Assembly (NCBI GenBank): GCA_039800165.1
Contig: JBDLRH010000042.1
Coordinates: forward strand, 8,830-72,829
DNA from: JBDLRH01 sp039800165
Lineage (GTDB): Bacteria; Pseudomonadota; Gammaproteobacteria; Burkholderiales; Burkholderiaceae_C
Direction of reading: 5' to 3'
Length of the DNA: 64,000 bases
Every line of letters begins with the position of its first letter. Position 1 is the first letter of the stretch. Below the pieces are notes generated by a model. It was not told the origin of the DNA. It did not search any database and saw only the letters and a program-made list of their open reading frames with translations. The position numbers and the translations under genes are program-made. This document shows, piece by piece, positions 27,589-35,271 of this stretch.

Positions 27589-29142
27589 ATGACTTCTTTG
27601 CCCCAACGACTGGCCGCGCTTGGCGACGAGCGCCTGCGCGGCGTGCGGCGTGGCATCGAGAAGGAAAGCCTGCGCGTGCTGCCGGGCAGCGGTCTGGCGC
27701 TGACGCCGCATCCGCAGGCGCTGGGCTCGGCGCTCACCCATCCGCGCATCACCACCGACTACAGCGAATCGCAGCTCGAACTGATCACCGGCGTGCACGC
27801 CAGCCCGGCGGCCTGCCTGGACGAGCTGACCGAGATCCACCAGTTCAGCGCGCGCGTGCTGCGCGAGGGCGGCGACGAGATGATGTGGGTCTCGAGCATG
27901 CCCTGCGGCCTGCCGACCGACGAGACGATCCCGCTGGCGCGCTACGGCAGCTCGAACATCGGCCGCGCCAAGAGCGTCTACCGCATGGGGCTGGGCCACC
28001 GGTACGGGCGGCGCATGCAGACGATCTCGGGCATCCACTACAACTGGTCGCTGCCAGGGCTCAACGACGACGACTACTTCGCGCTGATCCGCAACTTTCG
28101 CCGCCACGCCTTCTTGCCGATGCTGCTGCTGGGTGCCTCGCCGGCGGTGTGCGGCAGCTTCGTGGCCGGGCGCGACCACGAACTGCAGCCGATGGGCACC
28201 GGCTCGCTGCACATGCCGCATGGCACCTCGCTGCGCATGGGGCGGCTGGGCTACCAGAGCGATGCGCAGGCGTCCCTGGCGGTCAGCTACAACGGCCTGG
28301 AGGGCTATGCCGCGTCGCTGCACGATGCGCTGACGCGGCCGTACCCGGCCTACGAAGCGGTGGGCGTGCGCAACCCGGGCGGCGACTACAACCAGCTGGC
28401 CACCACGCTGCTGCAGATCGAAAACGAGTTCTACGGCACGATTCGCCCCAAGCGCACCATCTTCCAGGGCGAGCGCCCGCTGCATGCGCTGCGCGAACGC
28501 GGGGTGGAGTATGTCGAGGTGCGGCTGCTCGACCTTGACCCGTTCGAGCCGATCGGCATCCGTGCTGAAAGCCTGCACCTGCTGGATGTGTTCTTGCTGC
28601 ACTGCCTGCTGGCCGACAGCCCGCCGGACTCGCCGGCCGAGATTGCCGAGATCAAGCGCAACCAGCATCTGACCGCTGCGCGCGGTCGCGAGCCGGGCCT
28701 GCAGCTCGACCGCCACGGCCAGCCGGTGGAGCTGATGCAGTGGGCCGACGAGTTGCTGGCCGCCTGCGAGCCGATTGCGCAGCGGCTTGACCAGGGGGTG
28801 GACGGCACCCCGCACGCCGCTGCCGTACAGCAGGCGCGCCGGCGCCTGGGCGCGCCGCACGAACTGCCCTCGGCGCGGGTGCTCGATGCGGTGCAAGGCG
28901 AGCATGCCGGCTCGTTCGTGAGCTTCACCCGCGCGCGCTCGTTCACGGCGCGCGACCATCTGCTGGCCCTGCCGTGGAGCGATGCGCAGCAGGCCCGCTA
29001 TGTGGCCATGGGCGAGCAGTCGTGGGCCGACCAGCGTGCGATCGAGGCGGCCGACACCCTGCCTTTCGAGCAGTTCCGCCAGATGTACATCTCGGAGCAG
29101 CGCCTCGGCCACCCGGGCATGGCGCGGGCGCGCAGCGCCTGA
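27589..29142 (+). CDS. gshA: Glutamate-cysteine ligase
   Basis: GshA joins glutamate and cysteine, the first step of glutathione synthesis. It is the proteobacterial (E. coli-like) type, with RRGIEKESLRVLP near the N-terminus, DYSESQLELITGVH, GIHYNWSLP and the EVRLLDLDPFEPIGI block. It has 517 residues from the ATG at 27589 (a GTG at 27574 is a possible alternative), close to the E. coli 518. It is monocistronic as far as seen; gshB is not in the window. Confidence 0.97.
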   Translation: MTSLPQRLAALGDERLRGVRRGIEKESLRVLPGSGLALTPHPQALGSALTHPRITTDYSESQLELITGVHASPAACLDELTEIHQFSARVLREGGDEMMWVSSMPCGLPTDETIPLARYGSSNIGRAKSVYRMGLGHRYGRRMQTISGIHYNWSLPGLNDDDYFALIRNFRRHAFLPMLLLGASPAVCGSFVAGRDHELQPMGTGSLHMPHGTSLRMGRLGYQSDAQASLAVSYNGLEGYAASLHDALTRPYPAYEAVGVRNPGGDYNQLATTLLQIENEFYGTIRPKRTIFQGERPLHALRERGVEYVEVRLLDLDPFEPIGIRAESLHLLDVFLLHCLLADSPPDSPAEIAEIKRNQHLTAARGREPGLQLDRHGQPVELMQWADELLAACEPIAQRLDQGVDGTPHAAAVQQARRRLGAPHELPSARVLDAVQGEHAGSFVSFTRARSFTARDHLLALPWSDAQQARYVAMGEQSWADQRAIEAADTLPFEQFRQMYISEQRLGHPGMARARSA

Positions 29143-29220
29143 GGCGCTTCACTCCCGTTCCAGTCCGTCCACGCCCGACCCGGGCCGATCCGGACCCGCA
29201 CGGTCCGGCCACCCTGCAAC

Positions 29221-29736
29221 TCAGGCGCAGCCCCCGGGGAGCGGCCTGGACGGCGGCGACAGTGGCCCGGTGAAGTGCTGACGCAGGCTGGCGATGTACT
29301 GGTCAACCATCCGCGCGAATTCCGCCTCGACCCGCGGCGCCACCAGCTTCGTCGTGAAGGCCGGCAGCGGCAACGCCATCCGGGCGCGGATGGCCAGCGC
29401 AAGATCGGTGGCAGCGTCGCGCGCGCTGAGCTGCCAGTGCCCGCACACCTCGGTGGCGCCCGCGCGGCCCGTGCCGCCCGCTGGCGTCCAGCGTACCGTG
29501 CCGCAGTCGGCGTCGGCCACGTAGAGGCAGTCGTAGGTGATCTGCATCAGCACCGGTGGCGCGCCCACCTTCTGCATCTGCCAGCGGTAGACGCCGCCGC
29601 CCAGGTCCACCAGGCGCTCGAGCTGCGGAAAGTGGCGCGCCGAGGCCGGCACATCGCTCAGCAACGCAAACACCTGCGCCAGCGGTGCCTGCACCGAGAA
29701 GCAGCGCGTGAGGTCGATCGAGATGCGGACGGTCAT
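29221..29736 (-). CDS. SRPBCC-superfamily protein
   Basis: This 171-residue protein looks like a START/polyketide-cyclase fold. It shows IDLTRCFSVQAPLAQVFALLSDVPASARHFPQLERL, a central segment of beta strands (GVYRWQMQKVG, MQITYDCLYV) and the long C-terminal helix VEAEFARMVDQYIASLRQHF that closes such ligand cavities. The function is unknown. The ATG at 29736 is chosen; the upstream extension has no similarity to the fold. It is convergent with gshA and divergent from infA. Confidence 0.7.
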   Translation of the reverse strand: MTVRISIDLTRCFSVQAPLAQVFALLSDVPASARHFPQLERLVDLGGGVYRWQMQKVGAPPVLMQITYDCLYVADADCGTVRWTPAGGTGRAGATEVCGHWQLSARDAATDLALAIRARMALPLPAFTTKLVAPRVEAEFARMVDQYIASLRQHFTGPLSPPSRPLPGGCA

Positions 29737-29955
29737 GGGGTGGTGCGGGCTGGTGCGGGCGTGTCCGGGCGGTGACTGGAAGGCGGCAGGGCCTGCGGCG
29801 TAAAATGTAGGCCATCGCATTGCTGTGCAGTGCGCTTCGTACCGAAGCATGGCGGGCCCGCCGGCCCGGCTGCCACGGCCCTTCGGCGAAGCGGTGCTTT
29901 GGGCACCCGCGCCATCACCCCTGCAAAACCGTGCCCGGTCACGCGCCGGGCCCCG

Positions 29956-30210
29956 ATGTCAGACATGGCCAAGGAAGAACTCATCGAAATGCGCGGCAAG
30001 GTCAGCGAAGTGCTGCCGGACTCGCGCTACCGCGTCAAGCTCGAGAACGGTCACGAGCTGATTGCCTACACCGGCGGCAAGGTCCGCAAGAACCACATCC
30101 GCATCATTGCCGGCGACAGCGTGTCGCTCGAGCTCTCGCCCTACGACCTGACCAAGGGCCGCATCATGTTCCGCCACCTGCCCGGACGCGGGCCGGCCAG
30201 CGCGGGCTGA
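29956..30210 (+). CDS. infA: Translation initiation factor IF-1 (stand-alone copy)
   Basis: IF-1 is the OB-fold factor that binds the ribosomal A site during initiation. The sequence runs MAKEELIEMRGKVSEVLPDSRYRVKLENGHELIAYTGGKVRKN and continues with RIIAGDSVSLELSPYDLTKGRIMFRH. It has 84 residues from the ATG at 29956, or 81 from the ATG at 29965 (MAKEE), which matches the family start better. It is not in a ribosomal-protein operon. Burkholderiales commonly carry a second infA, and this may be that copy. A leader of about 150 bases with TAAAAT at 29801 precedes it. Confidence 0.95.
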   Translation: MSDMAKEELIEMRGKVSEVLPDSRYRVKLENGHELIAYTGGKVRKNHIRIIAGDSVSLELSPYDLTKGRIMFRHLPGRGPASAG

Positions 30211-30226
30211 TCCCTTCCTTCCCGCG

Positions 30227-31435
30227 ATGGCCCCTGCCATCGACGGCGCGCGGCGCTCGATAGCGCTGCTGTCGCTGGCCACCTTCTCCAGCATGGTGGC
30301 GCAGCGCCTGTGCGACCCGATGCTGCCGCAGCTGTCGCAGCATTTCTCGGCCACGCTGGCCGACGCGGCGCGCGTTGTTTCCATGTTCGCGGTGGTCTAC
30401 GGCGCCACCCAGCTGCTGTGGGGCCCGCTGGGCGACCGGCTGGGCAAGTTCCGTGTGGTGGCCTGGACCACGCTGGCCTGTGCGGTGGGCAGCGTGCTGT
30501 GTGCGCTGGCCCTGTCGCTCGACGCGCTGGTGGCCGCGCGCATGCTGGTGGCGCTGGCCGCCGCCGCGATCATTCCACTGTCATTGGCCTGGGTCGGCGA
30601 CACCGTGCCCTATGCGCAGCGCCAGGAGCTGCTGGCGCGCCTGGGCCTGGGCACCACGCTGGGTATCGTGGCCGGCCAGGTGGCCGGTGGCCTGATCACC
30701 GACGCGCTGGGCTGGCGCTGGGCGTTCGTCTTCCTCACGCTGCTGTTCGGCGCCAGTGGCGCGCTGCTGCTGGTAGACGGGCGGCGCAGCGGCGCCATGC
30801 AACTGCCGGCAGCCGCGCAAGGCGCCAGCGGCGCACAGCGCGCCGGCACCTGGGTGCAGGTGCGGCAGATCCTGTCGGCACCCTGGCCGCGGGTGGTGGT
30901 GCTGGTGGCGCTGATCGAAGGCGCCACCGGTTTCGGCGTGCTGGCGATCTGGCCGACGCACCTGAACCTGCATCACGGCCTGTCGCTGGGCGCGTCGGGC
31001 TCCATCGTTGCGCTGTACGGGCTGGGGGCGGTGAGCTACATGCTGAGCGCGCGGCACCTGATTCCGCGCCTGGGCGAGCGGGGCCTGACGCTGGTGGGCA
31101 CCTTCACCATGGGTGCCTGCGCGGTGCTGTTCGCGCTGACGCCGCACTGGGTGCTGACGCTGCCGGCGGCCTTCGTGGCGGGCTTCGGCTTCTTCATGTT
31201 CCACAACACCATGCAGGCCAACGCCACGCAGATGGCGCCGCACGCACGCGGCACCGGCGTGTCGATGTTCGCTGCGGCGCTGTTCATGGGCCAGTCGCTG
31301 GGCGTGCTGGGCGCCACGCAGCTCGCGCAGCGTTTCGACACCGGCCCGGTGATCGCGCTGGGTGGTGTGGGCGTGGCCGCGCTGGGCAGCTTTTTCGCGT
31401 GGCGGCTGCGCTCGCGCGAAGCGCAGGCGCACTGA
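30227..31435 (+). CDS. MFS transporter (DHA1/Bcr-CflA-like)
   Basis: This 402-residue, twelve-helix permease shows the MFS loop motif WGPLGDRLGKFRV between helices 2 and 3 and the drug:H+ antiporter-like GGLITDALGWRWAFVFLTLLFG in helix 5. The opening SIALLSLATFSSMVAQRLCDPMLPQLSQHF fits the multidrug DHA1 group. The substrate is unknown. It starts 16 bases after infA and may read through from it. Confidence 0.87.
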   Translation: MAPAIDGARRSIALLSLATFSSMVAQRLCDPMLPQLSQHFSATLADAARVVSMFAVVYGATQLLWGPLGDRLGKFRVVAWTTLACAVGSVLCALALSLDALVAARMLVALAAAAIIPLSLAWVGDTVPYAQRQELLARLGLGTTLGIVAGQVAGGLITDALGWRWAFVFLTLLFGASGALLLVDGRRSGAMQLPAAAQGASGAQRAGTWVQVRQILSAPWPRVVVLVALIEGATGFGVLAIWPTHLNLHHGLSLGASGSIVALYGLGAVSYMLSARHLIPRLGERGLTLVGTFTMGACAVLFALTPHWVLTLPAAFVAGFGFFMFHNTMQANATQMAPHARGTGVSMFAAALFMGQSLGVLGATQLAQRFDTGPVIALGGVGVAALGSFFAWRLRSREAQAH

Positions 31436-31475
31436 AGCCGCCTGGCGCAGGGCAGCAACGCCGGGCGGTGTCGGA

Positions 31476-31545
31476 AGCGGCCTCGGGCCCGGGTGCGGTC
31501 TCGGTTGCGGCCTCGGGTGTGGCCTCGGGTGCTGGCCCGCCCAAG
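31476..31545. repeat. GC-rich degenerate tandem repeat after the MFS gene
   Basis: The stretch contains several spaced copies of GGCCTCGGG/GGTCTCGGT with short GTG/GCG spacers. It lies between the convergent MFS and YqjE-like genes and codes for no credible protein. A 12-base direct duplication (GTGAGGATCTAA type) follows at about 31549-31572 and includes the YqjE-like stop codon. Confidence 0.5.
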
Positions 31546-31568
31546 TGTCTGAGGATCTAAGTGAGGAT

Positions 31569-31937
31569 CTAAGGGCGCTGGATGTGCGTGGCGGCGGCCA
31601 CCTGCTGCAGCGCGCGCCGGCGCAGCGCACCGGCCAGCAGCACGCCGGCGCCGATGCCGACGGCACCCAGCACACCCAGCGCCAGCACCCGGTAGGCCGG
31701 GTCGAGCGCCAGCACCAGCGCAGCGCCGGCGCTGATCAGCCCCACGCCCAGCAGCACGCAGGCCAGCGCCAGGGCCAGCAGCGCGTCGAGCCACTGCTGC
31801 GCCTGCTGCCGGGCCCGCAGCCCCTGTACGGCGGCGCGCCAGTGCATCAGGTCCAGCGCAAGCAGCAGCACCGGCTGCAGCAGGTCGAGCCAGTGGCCCC
31901 GCGTGCGCCGGGTGTCGTCACCCGCGGGCGCAGACAT
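31569..31937 (-). CDS. YqjE-like (phage-holin-family) membrane protein
   Basis: This 122-residue protein has two adjacent hydrophobic segments in the middle (WLDALLALALACVLLGVGLISAGAALVLAL and YRVLALGVLGAVGIGAGVLLAGALLR-like), as in YqjE/holin-family proteins. These occur next to ElaB/YqjD-type proteins, as here, 11 bases downstream of one. The function is unknown; the family is linked to stationary-phase and ribosome-membrane association in E. coli. An upstream in-frame start at 32015 is less likely because it would overlap the neighbour. Confidence 0.75.
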   Translation of the reverse strand: MSAPAGDDTRRTRGHWLDLLQPVLLLALDLMHWRAAVQGLRARQQAQQWLDALLALALACVLLGVGLISAGAALVLALDPAYRVLALGVLGAVGIGAGVLLAGALRRRALQQVAAATHIQRP

Positions 31938-31948
31938 GCCTGGTGTGG

Positions 31949-32260
31949 TCAGCGGCGCGTGAGCAGCCAGCCCACCAGCAGCCCGGCGCCGGTGGCCAGG
32001 CCCACCGACTTCCACGGGTTGTCGTGCACGAAATGGTTGGTGGCGTCGCGGGCGGCGCGCACCTGCGCGGCGGACTCGGACTGCCAGCGCTGCATCGACT
32101 CACGCAGCTCGTGCATGCGCGAGGCCATGTGCTCGCGCGCCTCGTTCGCGCTCTGGCCGACCTCGATCGATCCGCTTTGCAGCAGCGCCTCGGCGTCGTT
32201 CATCAGCACGCGCAAATCGCGCATCAGGCGGTCTTTGTGGGAAGCAGTGGCATCGAGCAT
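31949..32260 (-). CDS. ElaB/YqjD-like DUF883 membrane-anchored protein
   Basis: This 103-residue protein has an amphipathic helical N-terminal part (KDRLMRDLRVLMNDAEALLQ...AREHMASRMHELRESMQRW) and a C-terminal membrane anchor with the typical DUF883 ending HDNPWKSVGLATGAGLLVGWLLTRR. E. coli homologues bind stationary-phase ribosomes at the membrane. The start is firm: AAGGAGG lies 5 bases upstream of the ATG. It is first in a two-gene unit with the YqjE-like gene. Confidence 0.9.
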   Translation of the reverse strand: MLDATASHKDRLMRDLRVLMNDAEALLQSGSIEVGQSANEAREHMASRMHELRESMQRWQSESAAQVRAARDATNHFVHDNPWKSVGLATGAGLLVGWLLTRR

Positions 32261-32339
32261 GGAATCCTCCTTCAAGTGGGGATCGCAGCGTACCGGCGCA
32301 GTGAGCGACGTGCGATGAGGGCGCTCAAACCGGGCGACT

Positions 32340-33176
32340 TCACTGACCGCGCCGTGGTTCGGGCTTGTCCGTGCGCTGTGCCTCGTGCTGCCACGGCAGC
32401 GCCAGCAGCCGGCGCCAGTCGTGTGTGCATGCAGGGTGGGCCTCGCCCTCAGGCGCGCAGCCCTCCAGCGTGAGCCCGCTGTGCACCTCGATTGGCCGGC
32501 CGTCCTCCGGATGCGCAAATCCGATCGACCACGCATGCAGCCACAGCCGCTGCAGGCCCAGCCGCTCGGCCCACCAGCGGTTCAGCGGCCCCTTGCCGTG
32601 GGTGGCGTCTCCGATGATGGGATGCGCCGCATGCTTGAGGTGGCGCCGGATCTGGTGCCGCCGGCCGGTCAGCGGCTGCGCTTGCACCAGCGCGATGCGG
32701 GTATCGGCAAAGCGCGTGTCAAACGCCTCGGGCCAGGCCAGCGTGGCCCGCCGGTGCAGCACAGTGGACGCGGGTTGCACAGCCGCGGTGGGTGGTGCGT
32801 CGTCGGCCCGCAGCGGATGGTCGATGCGGTGCGGCTGCGCATCCCATTCAGGCCAGCCGCGCACCAGTGCGAGGTAACGCTTGTGAATGCGCCCCTCCAT
32901 GAAAGCCTGGCCGAGCTGCCGCGCAGCGTCTGCGTCCAGCGCCAACAGCAACACGCCGCAGGTGCCCTTGTCCAGGCGATGCACGGGATAGACGGGCTGG
33001 CCGATCTGGTCACGCAGCGTCTGCACCATCCAGCGGGTTTCATGCGCATCGAGCGCGCTGCGGTGCACCAGCCAGCCGGCGGGCTTGTACACCGTCACCA
33101 CGCGCGCATCACGCCACAGGATGCGCAGCGGCTGCAGCGCCGCGGGTGCGGCCGCAGCCAGGGCCGCTGGCGCCAT
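32340..33176 (-). CDS. truC: tRNA pseudouridine synthase (TruC/RluA family)
   Basis: This RluA-family enzyme has the TruC signature VYKPAGWLVHRSALD and the catalytic Asp in YPVHRLDKGTCGVLLLAL. GRRHQIRRHLKHAAHPIIGDATHG and the C-terminal LQRLWLHAWSIGFAHP follow. In E. coli TruC makes pseudouridine 65 in tRNA(Ile) and tRNA(Asp). The 278 residues match. It follows glnS by 3 bases on the same strand, probably as one transcript. Confidence 0.9.
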   Translation of the reverse strand: MAPAALAAAAPAALQPLRILWRDARVVTVYKPAGWLVHRSALDAHETRWMVQTLRDQIGQPVYPVHRLDKGTCGVLLLALDADAARQLGQAFMEGRIHKRYLALVRGWPEWDAQPHRIDHPLRADDAPPTAAVQPASTVLHRRATLAWPEAFDTRFADTRIALVQAQPLTGRRHQIRRHLKHAAHPIIGDATHGKGPLNRWWAERLGLQRLWLHAWSIGFAHPEDGRPIEVHSGLTLEGCAPEGEAHPACTHDWRRLLALPWQHEAQRTDKPEPRRGQ

Positions 33177-33179
33177 GGC

Positions 33180-35003
33180 TTACTTGCCCCAGCTGTCCTT
33201 GAGCCCGGTGATGCGGTTGAACACCGGCTGGCCGCGGCGGTGGTCGGTGCGGTCGCTCACGAAATAGCCGTGGCGCTCGAACTGAAAGCGCGTGTCGGCC
33301 GCGCAGGCCGCGAGCGACGGCTCCACATACGCCGACACCACCTTCAGGCTGTCGGGGTTCAGCACATCGAGGAAGTTGCGGCCACCGGCATCGGGCTGCG
33401 CCTCGGTGAACAGACGGTCGTACAGGCGCACCTCGGCGCGCACGCCGTCGCTCACGCCCACCCAGGTGATGGCGGCCTTGGCCTTCACGCTGTCGGCGCC
33501 CGGGGTGCCGCTCTTGGTGCCGGGGATCACTTTCGCATGCACCTCGGTCACCACGCCGCTGGCATCGCGCGCGCAGCCGGTGCATTCGATGACGTAGCCG
33601 CCCTTCAGCCGCACCAGGTTGCCGGGGAACAATCGTTTGTAGCCCTTGGGCGGCACTTCCTCGAAATCTTCGCGCTCGATCCAGACCTCGCGGCCGATCT
33701 GGAACACGCGGTCGGGTGGCGGCGCCTGTCCCTCGGCCACGGCAGACGGGGGCAGTGCGGGCAGGGTGCAGCCCTCGACATGCGCATCCGAGCCGAACAC
33801 TTCGCCCCAGTTGGTCAGCACCAGTTTCACAGGGTCGAGCACCGCCATCGCTCGGTGGGCCTTGTTCTCCAGGTCTTCGCGCAGGCAGCCTTCGAGCACG
33901 CCGTAGTCGATCCAGCTGTAGTCCTTGCTCACGCCGATGCGCTCGGCAAACAGCTGGATGGCTTCGGGCGTGTAGCCGCGCCGGCGCAGGCCGACGATGG
34001 TAGGCATGCGCGGGTCGTCCCAGCCGCGCACATGGCCGTCGCTCACCAGCTGCGCCAGCTTGCGCTTGCTGGTGATCACATAGGTCAGGTTCAGCCGCGC
34101 AAATTCATGCTGCCGCGGCTGCGGCGTGTTGATCAGGCCGCCTTCGCGCAGCCGGTCCAGCAGCCAGTCATAGAAGGGGCGCTGGTCTTCGAATTCCAGC
34201 GTGCAGATGCTGTGGGTGATGTTTTCCAGCGCGTCCTCGATCGGGTGCGCGAAGGTGTACATCGGGTAGATGCACCAGCGGCTGCCTGTGTTGTGGTGCT
34301 CGGCATGCTTGATGCGGTAGATGGCCGGGTCGCGCAGGTTGATGTTGGGCGAGGCCATGTCGATCTTCGCGCGCAGCACCATCGCGCCGTCGGCGTGCTT
34401 GCCGTCACGCATCTCGCGAAAGCGCGCCAGGTTCTCGGCCGGTGTGCGGTCGCGGTAGGGGCTGTCGGTGCCGGGCGTGGTGAAGTCGCCGCGGTTGGCG
34501 CGCATCTGCTCGGGTGTCTGCTCGTCCACATAGGCCAGGCCCTGTTCGATCAGGTGCTCGGCCGCGCGGTACATGAAGTCGAAGTAGTCGCTCGCGTAGT
34601 ACAGGTGCGAGCGGCCGTGGGCCTCCCAGCCGAAGCCCAGCCACTGCACCGCGTCCAGGATGGAATCGACGTACTCCTGCTCTTCCTTCTCGGGGTTGGT
34701 GTCGTCAAAGCGCATGTGGCACACGCCGCCGTGGTCGCGCGCGAGGCCAAAGTTCAGGCAGATGCTCTTGGCGTGGCCCACATGTAGGTAGCCGTTGGGC
34801 TCGGGCGGAAAGCGGGTGCGGATCTTCGCCGGGTCGCTTTGCCCGGCCTGGTGATGCGCCGCATCGCCCGGCGTGCCACCCCAGCGGCGTTGGGCATAGG
34901 TGCCTGCGGCCAGATCGTGCTCGATGATCTGGCGCAGAAAGTGGCTGGGGCGGGCGGTGTCCTTCTTCTCGGCGCTGTGGTCGGTGAGGGCGGGCGCGTT
35001 CAT
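33180..35003 (-). CDS. glnS: Glutaminyl-tRNA synthetase
   Basis: GlnRS charges tRNA(Gln). The class-I motifs are PEPNGYLHVGHAKS (HIGH) and ITSKRKLAQLV (KMSKS-like; here TSK rather than MSK). MRFDDTNPEKEEQEYVDSI and DDPRMPTIVGLRRRGYTPEAI are diagnostic. It has 607 residues from the ATG at 35003, somewhat longer than in E. coli (554) through an N-terminal and a C-terminal insert. The upstream frame extends far into the macA region but has no similarity. A structured leader with an intrinsic terminator lies 38-100 bases upstream. Confidence 0.97.
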   Translation of the reverse strand: MNAPALTDHSAEKKDTARPSHFLRQIIEHDLAAGTYAQRRWGGTPGDAAHHQAGQSDPAKIRTRFPPEPNGYLHVGHAKSICLNFGLARDHGGVCHMRFDDTNPEKEEQEYVDSILDAVQWLGFGWEAHGRSHLYYASDYFDFMYRAAEHLIEQGLAYVDEQTPEQMRANRGDFTTPGTDSPYRDRTPAENLARFREMRDGKHADGAMVLRAKIDMASPNINLRDPAIYRIKHAEHHNTGSRWCIYPMYTFAHPIEDALENITHSICTLEFEDQRPFYDWLLDRLREGGLINTPQPRQHEFARLNLTYVITSKRKLAQLVSDGHVRGWDDPRMPTIVGLRRRGYTPEAIQLFAERIGVSKDYSWIDYGVLEGCLREDLENKAHRAMAVLDPVKLVLTNWGEVFGSDAHVEGCTLPALPPSAVAEGQAPPPDRVFQIGREVWIEREDFEEVPPKGYKRLFPGNLVRLKGGYVIECTGCARDASGVVTEVHAKVIPGTKSGTPGADSVKAKAAITWVGVSDGVRAEVRLYDRLFTEAQPDAGGRNFLDVLNPDSLKVVSAYVEPSLAACAADTRFQFERHGYFVSDRTDHRRGQPVFNRITGLKDSWGK

Positions 35004-35040
35004 CCGCGGGATTGTAGGTGGCGCCCCACAGGCGTCCGGC

Positions 35041-35073
35041 CAAAAAAAGACCCGCGGGGTTTCCCACCGCGGG
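35041..35073 (-). terminator. Intrinsic terminator in the glnS leader
   Basis: Read on the minus strand, CCCGCGG, one bulged T, GG, a GAAA tetraloop, CC and CCGCGGG form a 9-pair GC stem followed at once by TCTTTTTTT. It faces in the glnS direction and lies 38 bases before the glnS start. It must therefore end a short upstream RNA or act as an attenuator for glnS. Confidence 0.88.
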
Positions 35074-35170
35074 CCACGTCCTTCACAGTGAGACCGCGTG
35101 AAGAACCTTCCCTCGCCGAAGCCGGCGCATGCCCCTCCCCGGGACAGATGCCTGTGTGACAGCAAGCTTT
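35041..35170 (-). ncRNA. Candidate structured leader RNA or small RNA upstream of glnS
   Basis: On the minus strand, upstream of the terminator hairpin, there are two further strong hairpins. One is a stem GTTCTTCAC with GTGAAGGAC (35078-35106; nine pairs including one T-G, 11-base loop). The other is CGCCG-GCTT-CGGCG (35114-35127). The region codes for no credible protein. The three hairpins in a row with a terminal T-run look like a small RNA of about 130 bases or a transcription attenuator. The 5' end is a guess and no promoter is clear. It does not resemble 6S RNA or a riboswitch class I can recall. Confidence 0.5.
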
Positions 35171-35271
35171 CTTGATACGGTGAATCGGCAGGACTGGATT
35201 CAGGTTGAGGCCGGATTTTTGTAACAGCGCGAGGGGCGGTCTTTGCGGAGGCTTGACAGGGGCTGCCTAGA

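Noticed and set aside
35041..35271. 6S RNA or a known riboswitch upstream of glnS
   Set aside because: The hairpins do not give the long 6S helix with a central open bubble, and no conserved riboswitch core known to me (TPP, cobalamin, glycine, SAM, FMN) is visible.
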